NCBI RefSeq assembly: GCF_000372885.1
Contig: NZ_KB889967.1
Coordinates: 1,856,655-1,920,654 of the forward strand
DNA from: Methyloversatilis thermotolerans
GTDB lineage: Bacteria; Pseudomonadota; Gammaproteobacteria; Burkholderiales; Rhodocyclaceae
Reading direction: 5' to 3'
Length of the DNA: 64,000 nucleotides
The notes below the pieces were generated by a model. It worked only from the letters and a program-made list of their open reading frames with translations. It searched no databases and was not told the DNA's origin. Both the position numbers and the translations under genes were made by a program. Numbering within the stretch: the first letter of the stretch is position 1; each line of letters opens with the position of its first letter. Positions 1-8,024 of this stretch are shown piece after piece.

Positions 1-975
1 GAGATCGTTGTCGTGCCGACACGCTATCCTGCGGGCGGCGCCAAGCAGCTCATACGCGTGCTCACCGGCATCGAGGTACCGCATGGCAGCCGCTCCACCG
101 ATTACGGCGTGCAGTGCTTCAACGTGGCCACCGCGCTGGCGGTACTCAACGCGCTGGAGCGCGGCGAGCCGCTGGTCCGCCGCATCGTGACGGTCGCCGG
201 CAATGTCGAGAGGCCGCGCAATTTCGACGTCGCCATCGGCACCCCCATCGGTTTCGTGTTCCAGCATGCCGGTCTGAAGCCGGATACCGACAAGCTCATC
301 ATGGGCGGGCCCATGATGGGCATTCCTCTGCCGGACATGGATGCGCCCGTGGTGAAGGCCACCAACTGCCTGCTGGCCTCGTCGCCGGCGCTGTTCCCGC
401 CACCGCAACCCGAACTCCCCTGCATACGCTGCGGCGAATGCGCGCGCGCCTGTCCGGCCGACCTGCAGCCGTTCGAGCTGTACTGGCATTCGCGCGCGCG
501 CAACTTCGGCCGCGCGCAGGAATATCACCTGTTCGATTGCATAGAATGCGGTTGTTGCGCCTACGTATGTCCGTCGCACATTCCGCTGGTCGACTATTAC
601 CGCTACGCCAAGAGCGAAATCTGGGCGCGCGAGCGCGACAAGGATGCGGCCGACTCGGCACGCGAGCGTTTCGAGTTCCGCAACTGGCGCGCCGAGCGGG
701 AACGGGAAGAAAAAGCGGCAAAGCTTGCGGCGCGCAGCGCCGCCGCGGCAAGACCGGCCGCCGCCGCGACCGGTGCCGAAGCGGACGATCCGAAGAAGGC
801 ACTGATCGAAGCCGCGCTTGCGCGTGCCCGCGCGCAGAAGGATGCGGCGGCCGCGCGTGCCACGGACGAGCTTGCGCCAGCCGGAGGACAGCAGGCCGGC
901 ACGGGCGGATTGCAGCAGGCACAGGCAGGTGGCGAATTGGTCCAGGCCGCGCCCTCCGACAAACAAGTGGAATGA
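1..975 (+). CDS. rnfC: Electron transport complex subunit RnfC (5' end outside window)
   Basis: This is the C-terminal part of RnfC, the peripheral iron-sulfur subunit of the membrane Rnf complex that links NADH and ferredoxin to ion transport. The frame is open from base 1, so the start lies upstream. Two ferredoxin-type [4Fe-4S] motifs are visible: CIRCGECARACP beginning at base 421 and CIECGCCAYVCP at about base 538. The GGPMMG motif (about 303-320) precedes them, as in the family. After the clusters comes a roughly 120-residue tail very rich in Ala, Arg, Glu and Gln, typical of RnfC tails in proteobacteria. rnfD begins 31 bases downstream on the same strand, so this is the middle of an rnf operon. 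The identity is secure; only the truncation limits it. Confidence 0.95.
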   Translation, partial: EIVVVPTRYPAGGAKQLIRVLTGIEVPHGSRSTDYGVQCFNVATALAVLNALERGEPLVRRIVTVAGNVERPRNFDVAIGTPIGFVFQHAGLKPDTDKLIMGGPMMGIPLPDMDAPVVKATNCLLASSPALFPPPQPELPCIRCGECARACPADLQPFELYWHSRARNFGRAQEYHLFDCIECGCCAYVCPSHIPLVDYYRYAKSEIWARERDKDAADSARERFEFRNWRAEREREEKAAKLAARSAAAARPAAAATGAEADDPKKALIEAALARARAQKDAAAARATDELAPAGGQQAGTGGLQQAQAGGELVQAAPSDKQVE

Positions 976-1006
976 ACCGGCCGGCACGCCCGGTCTGGCA
1001 TCGACG

Positions 1007-2011
1007 ATGTACAACTCGCCCTATCTGCGCAAGAACGCCAGCGTAAGACGCGTCATGAGCACGGTCCTGGTCGCGATGCTCCCCGCCATCGCGCTGCAGT
1101 GCTGGCTGTTCGGCAGCGCGCTGCTGGTGCACATCGCACTCGCCAGCGTCACCGCCCTGCTGTGCGAGGCCGCGATGCTGGCGTTGCGCCACCGTCCGGT
1201 CGCACCCGCCCTGGGCGACATGAGCGCCCTGGTCACCGCCTGGCTCATCGCGGTCTGTCTGCCGCCCCTGCTGCCGTGGTGGGCCACGGTGATCGGTACC
1301 GCATTTGCGCTGGTGATCGGCAAGCATCTGTATGGGGGGCTTGGTCAGAATCCTTTCAATCCGGCCATGCTGGCCTATGCCCTGCTCATCGTGTGCTTTC
1401 CCGCGCTGATGGCCCAGTGGCCGGGACTGGGCGTCGGCGATTTCGCGAGCCAGATGGACTGGGTGTTCGGAGGCGCCCGCGCGGTGGACGCCATGACCGG
1501 CGCAACGCCGCTGGATGCGCTGCGCACCGGACTGATGACCGGCCAGCACGCCGACGCGGTGCTGCACACCACGCCCTTCGGTCATGTCGCAGGCGCCGGC
1601 TGGGAGTGGGTGTCCCTGGCCTGGGCATTGGGCGGACTGCTGCTTCTGGCGCTGCGCGTCATCACCTGGCACGTGCCGGTGGCTTTCATCGTTGCGGTCG
1701 CACTGGTGGCAACGATTGCCTCTGCCATCGATCCGGCGCGTTTCGCCGGGCCGGATTTCCACCTGCTGGCCGGTGGCACGCTGATGGGCGCCTTTTTCAT
1801 CGCAACCGACCCGGTGTCGGGCGCCACCACGCCGCGCGGAAAGCTCATCTTCGCCGCCGGCATCGCGCTCATCGCATGGTGCATACGCGCCTTCGGCGCC
1901 TATCCCGACGGTATCGCCTTCGCCGTGCTGCTGATGAATATCTGTGTACCGATGATAGACATGAAGACCCAGCCACCGGTATTCGGGCACAAGAACGGAG
2001 GCGCATCTTGA
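1007..2011 (+). CDS. rnfD: Rnf complex membrane subunit RnfD
   Basis: RnfD is an integral membrane subunit of the Rnf complex that carries a covalently bound flavin. The protein of 334 residues begins MYNSPYLRK and has multiple hydrophobic segments. The flavinylation motif is seen as MTGATPLDALRTG, with Thr near residue 167 as the expected FMN-bearing residue. GQNPFNPAM and the later TDPVSGATTPRGK motif are also typical of the RnfD/NqrB family. An ATG at 1007 is chosen because it matches the usual family N-terminus; the frame extends further upstream but into the rnfC tail. Its stop overlaps the TTG start of rnfG, indicating coupled translation. Confidence 0.95.
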   Translation: MYNSPYLRKNASVRRVMSTVLVAMLPAIALQCWLFGSALLVHIALASVTALLCEAAMLALRHRPVAPALGDMSALVTAWLIAVCLPPLLPWWATVIGTAFALVIGKHLYGGLGQNPFNPAMLAYALLIVCFPALMAQWPGLGVGDFASQMDWVFGGARAVDAMTGATPLDALRTGLMTGQHADAVLHTTPFGHVAGAGWEWVSLAWALGGLLLLALRVITWHVPVAFIVAVALVATIASAIDPARFAGPDFHLLAGGTLMGAFFIATDPVSGATTPRGKLIFAAGIALIAWCIRAFGAYPDGIAFAVLLMNICVPMIDMKTQPPVFGHKNGGAS

Positions 2012-2736
2012 GTACAGGAACGCCGCCGCCGGTGGACGATGCCATGGCAGCCGCCGACCTGCCGGCCGAACCGGTCCCGGTCAGTGCGGCGGGCAGCGCC
2101 GTGCGATCCGCCCTGCTGCTGGGCGGCTTCACCGTCGTGTTCACCGCGCTGATGGCGCTCACCTACGACGCCACACGCGAACCGATCAAGGCCTCGGTCG
2201 AAGCCCGCAGGCTCGAACTGATCGGTCAGGTGCTGCCACCGTCAGAGTACGACAATGTGCTGCTGCGCGACCGCGTCACGCTGCCGGCGCTTTCGGCGCT
2301 GGGCGTAAACGGGCCGGTCGATCTGTACCGCGCCAGGCTTGGCGAGCGACCGGTTGCACTGGTGTTCGAAACGCAGGCGCCCGATGGCTACAGCGGCGCG
2401 ATACGGCTGCTCATGGCTGTTCGCGCCGACGGCAACCTGGCCGGGGTGCGCGTGATCGCGCACAAGGAAACGCCGGGGCTGGGCGATTACATCGATCCGG
2501 CGAAAGACAGAAGCCGACCCGAGTGGATCAGGCAGTTCCAGGCGCGCAACACCACCGATGCGGCAAGCTGGACGGTGCGCAAGGACGGAGGCGATTTCAC
2601 CTACCGTGCCGGTGCCACCATTTCGGCTCGCGCTGTCATACGTGCCGCCGGTCGGGCGGCTGCGGCGATCGCGCCGATGCGCGATGCACTGTTCGCACTT
2701 CCCGCAGGCGCCGATGCACGCGAGGTTTTCCAATGA
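2008..2736 (+). CDS. rnfG: Rnf complex flavoprotein subunit RnfG
   Basis: RnfG is the periplasm-facing flavoprotein subunit of Rnf, anchored by one N-terminal membrane helix and carrying covalent FMN. The 242-residue product has a membrane segment around residues 32-55 and the C-terminal flavin motif region YRAGATISARAV, whose Thr after GA is the expected FMN attachment site. The start is a TTG at 2008 overlapping the rnfD stop and preceded by GGAG (1997-2000); no ATG in a sensible place fits better. About 25 residues precede the membrane helix. The stop codon overlaps an ATG at 2733 that opens a short extra frame instead of rnfE. Confidence 0.92.
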   Translation: MSTGTPPPVDDAMAAADLPAEPVPVSAAGSAVRSALLLGGFTVVFTALMALTYDATREPIKASVEARRLELIGQVLPPSEYDNVLLRDRVTLPALSALGVNGPVDLYRARLGERPVALVFETQAPDGYSGAIRLLMAVRADGNLAGVRVIAHKETPGLGDYIDPAKDRSRPEWIRQFQARNTTDAASWTVRKDGGDFTYRAGATISARAVIRAAGRAAAAIAPMRDALFALPAGADAREVFQ

Positions 2737-2867
2737 AAGGCATGGATTCCGGCTCGCAGCAGGATGTCTGCGCCATCACGCATCGCCCCTGTTACGGGGA
2801 GCCATCATGGCCACCTGCGGCCGATGATTGTTTCCCGCAAGGGCATGGCAGGAGAACGATGACATGA
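2733..2867 (+). CDS. Possible 44-residue small protein between rnfG and rnfE
   Basis: A short frame begins with an ATG that overlaps the rnfG stop in the pattern ATGA and ends in a TGA that overlaps the rnfE start region (ATGACATGAATG). It encodes about 44 residues, starting MKGMDSGSQQDVC, with three Cys, four Pro and no hydrophobic segment. I do not recognise it. Overlap at both ends is what a translated coupling frame would look like. The rnfG-rnfE gap is about 127 bases, whereas the other junctions here are overlaps or short gaps, so this stretch is unusual. It may be a real small protein, a translational relay for rnfE, or chance. Confidence 0.35.
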   Translation: MKGMDSGSQQDVCAITHRPCYGEPSWPPAADDCFPQGHGRRTMT

Positions 2868-3553
2868 ATGCAGCAGAACGCGCGCTCTATCGCGACATCG
2901 GTCACAAGGGGCTGTGGGAAAACAATACGGCGCTGGTGCAGTTGCTTGGCCTGTGCCCGCTGCTCGCGGTCAGCACCACCTTCGTCAATGCGGTGAGCCT
3001 GTCACTGGCCACCGTACTGGTGATGGCGCTGTCCAGCGCGGCGGTTGCGGCGCTGCGTACGCTCATCCCGCACGAAATCCGCATTCCGGTATTCATCCTC
3101 ATCATCGCCGCGCTGGTGACCTGTTTCGATCTTGCGTTCAACGCATGGCTGCACGAGCTCTACCTCGTGCTCGGCATTTTCATTCCGCTCATCGTCACCA
3201 ACTGCATCGTGCTGGCGCGTGTGGAAGCCTTTGCCGCGAAGAATTCGCCGCTGGCCGCCGCCTGGGACGGCGTGGCGATGGGCGCCGGACTGCTGTGGGT
3301 GCTTGCGCTGCTGGGTGCGGCGCGCGAACTGATCGGCACCGGACACCTGTTCACCGGCATCGACATGGTCATTCCGGGCCTGCACGCGATCCAGGTATTC
3401 GGCGACGAATACCGCGGATTGCTGATCGCCATCCTGCCGCCCGGCGCATTCATCCTGCTCGGCCTGCTCATTGCGGCGCGCAATGCGTGGGTTGCGCGTC
3501 AGGCGGTACCCGGGCCGCTGCCGCAGCGCGGCGGCGAAGCGGTATCGGCGTGA
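2864..3553 (+). CDS. rnfE: Rnf complex membrane subunit RnfE
   Basis: RnfE is a small integral membrane subunit of Rnf in the RnfA/RnfE, NqrD/NqrE family. The 229-residue protein has about six hydrophobic helices and the family signature NTALVQLLGLCPLLAV near residue 25, followed by FIPLIVTNCIVLARVEAFAAK in the middle. The ATG at 2864 is supported by GGAG at 2851-2854. The stop overlaps the ATG of nth by one base, so rnfE and nth are co-translated, an arrangement also known from other proteobacteria. Confidence 0.95.
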   Translation: MNAAERALYRDIGHKGLWENNTALVQLLGLCPLLAVSTTFVNAVSLSLATVLVMALSSAAVAALRTLIPHEIRIPVFILIIAALVTCFDLAFNAWLHELYLVLGIFIPLIVTNCIVLARVEAFAAKNSPLAAAWDGVAMGAGLLWVLALLGAARELIGTGHLFTGIDMVIPGLHAIQVFGDEYRGLLIAILPPGAFILLGLLIAARNAWVARQAVPGPLPQRGGEAVSA

Positions 3554-4212
3554 TGGCGGGTCGCGCCAGCCGGCTCGGCCGCGCCGACATCCAGCTCATG
3601 TTCGAGCGCTTCCGCGCCGCCAATCCTCATCCGAAGAGCGATCTGGAGTACGGCTCGCCCTACCAGCTCCTGGTGGCGGTGGTGCTGTCGGCCCAGGCCA
3701 CCGACAAGGGCGTGAATGTCGCCACGCGCAAGCTGTTCCCGGTTGCGCCGACTCCGGAAGCCATGGTGAGCCTGGGTGTGGAGGGCGTCGCGGATTACAT
3801 CAGGACAATAGGTCTGTACCGCGCCAAGGCGAAGAACGTGGTGGCGCTGTCACACCAGTTGCTGGAGAGGCACGGGGGCGAGGTACCGAATGACCGTGCG
3901 GCGCTCGAAGCGCTCCCCGGCGTCGGGCGCAAGACCGCCAACGTGGTACTGAACATCGTGTTCGGCGAGCCGACCATGGCGGTGGACACCCACATCTTCC
4001 GCATTTCCAACCGCATGGGCCTGGCGCCCGGCAAGGACGTGCTGGCGGTGGAACAGGCACTGCTCAAGGTGGTGCCGAAGGAATTCATGCAGCACGCCCA
4101 TCACTGGCTCATCCTGCATGGCCGCTATGTATGCACCGCGCGCAAGCCCCTGTGCGCGCAATGCGGCGTGGCCGACCTGTGCCGCTACAAAGACAAGCTG
4201 CTGCCGGCCTGA
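3553..4212 (+). CDS. nth: Endonuclease III (DNA glycosylase/AP lyase)
   Basis: Endonuclease III removes oxidised pyrimidines from DNA and cleaves the abasic site in base excision repair. The 219-residue protein has the helix-hairpin-helix LPGVGRKTANVV with the catalytic Lys, the catalytic Asp in AVDTHIFRISNR, and the C-terminal [4Fe-4S] ligands with exact spacing C-x6-C-x2-C-x5-C (CTARKPLCAQCGVADLC). The length is normal for the family. It follows rnfE with a one-base overlap and is convergent with the signalling operon on the other strand, only 18 bases away. Confidence 0.97.
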   Translation: MAGRASRLGRADIQLMFERFRAANPHPKSDLEYGSPYQLLVAVVLSAQATDKGVNVATRKLFPVAPTPEAMVSLGVEGVADYIRTIGLYRAKAKNVVALSHQLLERHGGEVPNDRAALEALPGVGRKTANVVLNIVFGEPTMAVDTHIFRISNRMGLAPGKDVLAVEQALLKVVPKEFMQHAHHWLILHGRYVCTARKPLCAQCGVADLCRYKDKLLPA

Positions 4213-4230
4213 GCGGGGGAGACCGCAGGT

Positions 4231-7200
4231 TCAGGTCTGCAGGAAGCGGCGTTCGAATTCGTCGGCCGGAACCGGTTTGCTGCACAGATAGCCCTGCCAG
4301 GCATCGCACTGGCGCTCTTTCAGGAAGGCGAGCTGCTCCGCCGTTTCCACGCCTTCGGCCACCACGCGAAGTTTCAGCGTATGGGCCATGGCGATGATGG
4401 TGGCCGCGATTTCCATGTCGTTGCGATCCTGCGGAATGTCGCGCACGAAGCCCTGGTCGATCTTCAGAACATCGATGGGAAAGCGCTTCAGATAGGCGAG
4501 CGACGAATAGCCGGTGCCGAAGTCGTCGATCGATAGTTCGACGCCCAGAGCCTTCAGTGCCTGCAGCCGGGCTTCGGTCTGCACATGGTCCTGCGCGAGC
4601 ATGGATTCGGTCAGTTCCAGTTCGAGCGCGCCCGGTCGCAAGCCGTGCCGTTGCAGCACCCCGGCGAGCTGTTCGGCCACGTCATGGTTCTGCAACTGAC
4701 GCGCGGACAGGTTCACCGCGATGCACAGTGCGTAACCGGCGTCCTGCCAGATGCGCGCCTGGGCACAGGCGGTGTTGAGCACCCATTCGCCTATCGGCAC
4801 GATGAGGCCGGATTCCTCGGCCACCGGAATGAAGCGCGCCGGAGAAATGAGTCCCTCTTCCGGATCCATCCAGCGGATGAGCGCCTCGGCACCGATCACC
4901 CGGCCGCTGGCCATGTCGATCTGCGGCTGGTAATAAAGCGTGAATTCGCTGCGCTCCAGCGCACCGCGCAGCCGGGTATCCAGATGCAGCTTGTCCTGGG
5001 CCATGCGGCTCATCGCTTCGGTGTAGTAGCGGAAGGCACCACGACCGGATTCCTTGGCCTGGTACATCGCCACATCGGAATGCTGCACCAGCTCGGTCAC
5101 CGTGCTGCCGTCCTCCGGATACACGGCAATGCCTATGCTGGCGCCGATGTAGATCTCGCGGACCAGTTCCAGCTCGAACGGCGCCTGCATGAGGTCGAGC
5201 AGCATCTGCGCGACATGACCCGCGTATTCGGGGGCCGCAATGTTCTCCAGCAGCAGCACGAATTCGTCGCCACCGAGCCGGGCCAGCGTGTCCGCCTCGC
5301 GCAGACGGGCACGCAGGCGGCGGGCGATGGACTTCAGCAGCTCATCCCCCACCGGATGACCCAGACTGTCGTTGATGTTCTTGAAACGGTCCAGATCGAT
5401 GAACAGCAGCGCAAAACGGGAAGGCTCCCGCTCGGCGCATTCGATGGCGTGCTGCACACGCGACTGCAGCAGCAGGCGATTGGGCAGATCGGTCAGCGGA
5501 TCGTGGTGCGCCAGATAGTCGAGCTGCGCCTCGGAGCGCTTGAGCTGGCTGATGTCGGTCATGACCGCCACGTAATGCACAGCCTGGCCGGCTTCGTCAT
5601 GCACCGTGCTGATGGTGAGCAACTGCTCGTACGGCTCGCCGCTGCGACGCCGGTTCCACACCTCGCCCTGCCAGTATCCGACAGTGCGGATCGATGCCCA
5701 CATTGCCTGGTAGAAGGACGGATCGTGTCGGCCGGAACGCAATATGCGCGGCGAGTTGCCCAGCGCGTCGGATTCGGGGTAGCCGCTGATTTCGGTGAAG
5801 GCACGGTTGACCGCGACGATGCGACCTTCGAGGTCGGTGATGATGACGCCGTCGCGCGTGCTCTCGAACACGGCCGCCGCCTGGCGCAACGCCAGGCTGG
5901 CCCTCACCTTCTGCACCGCGAGACCGGCGATGCGGGCGAATTCCACGATCTGCGAAAGAAGCACCGGGCCGGGCAGACCCGGCTTGTCCCTGTACACCGC
6001 GAAAGTGCCCAGAACCTTGCCGTCCTCGCGCTTGAACGGCACCGACCAGCAGGCGCGGAAGCCTCCGATGTCCACCAGCGCCTGGTAGGGCGCCCAATAG
6101 GGATGGGTCCGCACATCCTCCACCAGTACCATTTCGCCGGTCGCCGCTGCCGTCCCGCATGAGCCGGCGCCGACGGCCGGCACGATGCCGTCGATGGCAG
6201 CGTTGTAGGTCGGTGGAAGAGCGGGCGCGACACCGTTGCGCAACTGACCGGTATGTTCGTCCAGCAACAGCACGGATACCCGCATTTCGGGATCTATGCC
6301 CTGCATGCGATGCACGATGGCTTCAAGTATCGTTTCCAGCGGCGCCCCCTGGATCACGCGGTCAAGCACATCGGCGCGCGCATCGCTGACCAGTTCGCCC
6401 TGCTTGTCCCGTGTGATGTCGGTCCAGGAACCCACTGCCTCGACCACCGACGCATGAGCATCGCCGACGCGGCGCAATTCGTCGCGCAACCAGATTTCCC
6501 GTCCATCCTTGCAACGGAAGCGATACTCGCTGCTCAGATTCTCGTTCTGGAGCAGACAGGCGTGGCAGACCCCGCAGCCTTCAACATCCTGGGGATGCAC
6601 ATTGGCCTGCCACCAGCCCGCGCGCAACACCTCGTCCACCGGATAGCCCAGAATGCGTTGCACGTTCTCGCTGACCCAGGTGATGCGCTGCTCGCCATCC
6701 CGTGCCTGCAGGCTGTACACGATGGTGGGACTGGCCGCCAGCAACTGTTCCATGCGCAGGTTGGTTTCCCGCAGCCGGCGTTCCTCGCGCACCAGTTCGG
6801 CGCGCCGGTGCACCTTTTCCAGCGTGGATGGCAGTTCGTACAGCCAGCCCTCGTGGCGTATGAGGTAATCGTCCACGCCAAGATGCAGCGCGCTCGAAGC
6901 CAGTTCCTCGCTGTCGCGACTGCCCACCATCACGACCGGGAATTCGAGCTGTCGCTCGGAGCGTATCAGCTTCACCAGTTCCAGCGCCTCGGCAGGGCTG
7001 TTGCCTGCGTCGATCAGCAGCACGTCGAACTGGACCCGGCCACCCTGCGCCGGCAGTCGCGCCGCCATCTCGTCCACGGTAATCACCGCGTCCAGGTGGA
7101 TATGGGGCGCGCCGCGCTCCAGGTGACGTCGCATGGCATCGGCATCGCCACCGCCGACTGCCACCGCGAGCAGGCGTATCGGCCGCGCCCGCTGCGCCTT

Positions 7201-7575
7201 CATGGAACGATGCCGTGCGAGTGCCGCCTCGAGTACGCGCGGCAGCCGCTCGAGATAGCTGTCGCGCTTGATCAGATAGTCGTCGGCACCCGCCTTGAGC
7301 GCAGCAATCGCGGAATCGCCGTCGCCGGAGCCGGTCAGCACGACAACGGCCAAGGGCCAGCGGTGCTCTCGCACATGGGCGAGCAGTTCGAGACCGGTGC
7401 CATCCGGCAGCTTCAGGTCGGTCAGCAGCACCTGGAAGCGGCCACTTTCGAGCAGCACGCGCGCCTGTGCGACCGTAGTCGCGATCTCCAGTTCGATGTC
7501 GGCGCCGGAACGGCGCAGCGCCCGCTCGGTAAGGTCGACATCGAAGGCCGAATCTTCGGTGTAGAGGACACGCAT
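4231..7575 (-). CDS. REC-REC-PAS-GAF-PAS-GGDEF-EAL cyclic-di-GMP regulator
   Basis: This 1,114-residue cytoplasmic protein makes and/or degrades cyclic di-GMP under phosphorelay and ligand control. The first receiver domain (about 1-120) has acceptor Asp53 in LLTDLKLPDGTG and the conserved Lys103. The second receiver (about 132-255) keeps an Asp near 189 (LLIDAGNSP), but the acidic pocket, the Thr and the Lys are altered, so it may be inactive. A PAS domain (about 290-410), a GAF domain (about 430-570) and a second PAS domain (about 580-700) follow. The GGDEF domain is intact (LARLGGDEFVLLLE) with an inhibitory-site RxxD (READ) exactly five residues upstream. The EAL domain has EALIRW, LELELTES and IDDFGTGYSSLAYL, so both activities look possible. 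The ATG at 7575 overlaps the stop of the upstream response regulator by one base; a start nine codons earlier is possible. Confidence 0.93.
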   Translation of the reverse strand: MRVLYTEDSAFDVDLTERALRRSGADIELEIATTVAQARVLLESGRFQVLLTDLKLPDGTGLELLAHVREHRWPLAVVVLTGSGDGDSAIAALKAGADDYLIKRDSYLERLPRVLEAALARHRSMKAQRARPIRLLAVAVGGGDADAMRRHLERGAPHIHLDAVITVDEMAARLPAQGGRVQFDVLLIDAGNSPAEALELVKLIRSERQLEFPVVMVGSRDSEELASSALHLGVDDYLIRHEGWLYELPSTLEKVHRRAELVREERRLRETNLRMEQLLAASPTIVYSLQARDGEQRITWVSENVQRILGYPVDEVLRAGWWQANVHPQDVEGCGVCHACLLQNENLSSEYRFRCKDGREIWLRDELRRVGDAHASVVEAVGSWTDITRDKQGELVSDARADVLDRVIQGAPLETILEAIVHRMQGIDPEMRVSVLLLDEHTGQLRNGVAPALPPTYNAAIDGIVPAVGAGSCGTAAATGEMVLVEDVRTHPYWAPYQALVDIGGFRACWSVPFKREDGKVLGTFAVYRDKPGLPGPVLLSQIVEFARIAGLAVQKVRASLALRQAAAVFESTRDGVIITDLEGRIVAVNRAFTEISGYPESDALGNSPRILRSGRHDPSFYQAMWASIRTVGYWQGEVWNRRRSGEPYEQLLTISTVHDEAGQAVHYVAVMTDISQLKRSEAQLDYLAHHDPLTDLPNRLLLQSRVQHAIECAEREPSRFALLFIDLDRFKNINDSLGHPVGDELLKSIARRLRARLREADTLARLGGDEFVLLLENIAAPEYAGHVAQMLLDLMQAPFELELVREIYIGASIGIAVYPEDGSTVTELVQHSDVAMYQAKESGRGAFRYYTEAMSRMAQDKLHLDTRLRGALERSEFTLYYQPQIDMASGRVIGAEALIRWMDPEEGLISPARFIPVAEESGLIVPIGEWVLNTACAQARIWQDAGYALCIAVNLSARQLQNHDVAEQLAGVLQRHGLRPGALELELTESMLAQDHVQTEARLQALKALGVELSIDDFGTGYSSLAYLKRFPIDVLKIDQGFVRDIPQDRNDMEIAATIIAMAHTLKLRVVAEGVETAEQLAFLKERQCDAWQGYLCSKPVPADEFERRFLQT

Positions 7576-8024
7576 CAGAGCGGGTGCTGGTTCAGCTCGC
7601 ACCAGTAGCGTTCGATCTGACCGGCCGCCTCGACGAAACGATCGAAATCGACCGGCTTGACGATGAAGGAGTTCACGCCCAGCGAATAGGCATCGCGCAG
7701 GTCACGATCCTCCGACGACGAGGTAAGCACCACCACCGGAATGCGACGATAGCGGGGGTGCGACTTGAGGTGGCGCAACACCTCGATGCCATTCACGCGA
7801 GGCAGATTGATATCGAGCAATATCAGGGAAGGAGGGGGTTCCTGGCCTTGCTCCCAGCGCGCGATGCAACCCAGTGCCTCTTCACCATCGCGTGCCACGG
7901 CGATCGGGTTGTTCATCTGGCTGCGCGCGAAGGCACGACAGGTGAGATCGATGTCGACCGGGTTGTCCTCTACCAGCAGGATGGGAAGCGTGAATGGCTG
8001 CGCTTGATTGACTGCTGTGCTCAT
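7575..8024 (-). CDS. Single-domain response regulator (Rcp1-like)
   Basis: A 149-residue stand-alone receiver domain that should accept phosphate from the kinase encoded just upstream. The acidic pair is in LLVEDNPVDIDL, the acceptor Asp is in LILLDINLPRVNG, the switch Thr is in VVVLTSSSEDRD and the Lys is in FIVKPVDFD. The NPVDIDLTCRAF pattern is typical of Rcp1-type regulators paired with multi-PAS or phytochrome-like kinases. The ATG at 8024 overlaps the kinase stop codon (ATGA), and its own stop overlaps the next gene's ATG. The frame runs about 73 codons further upstream inside the kinase gene but those codons do not look like protein. With no output domain, it probably acts on the downstream GGDEF-EAL protein or another partner (inference). 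Confidence 0.92.
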   Translation of the reverse strand: MSTAVNQAQPFTLPILLVEDNPVDIDLTCRAFARSQMNNPIAVARDGEEALGCIARWEQGQEPPPSLILLDINLPRVNGIEVLRHLKSHPRYRRIPVVVLTSSSEDRDLRDAYSLGVNSFIVKPVDFDRFVEAAGQIERYWCELNQHPL

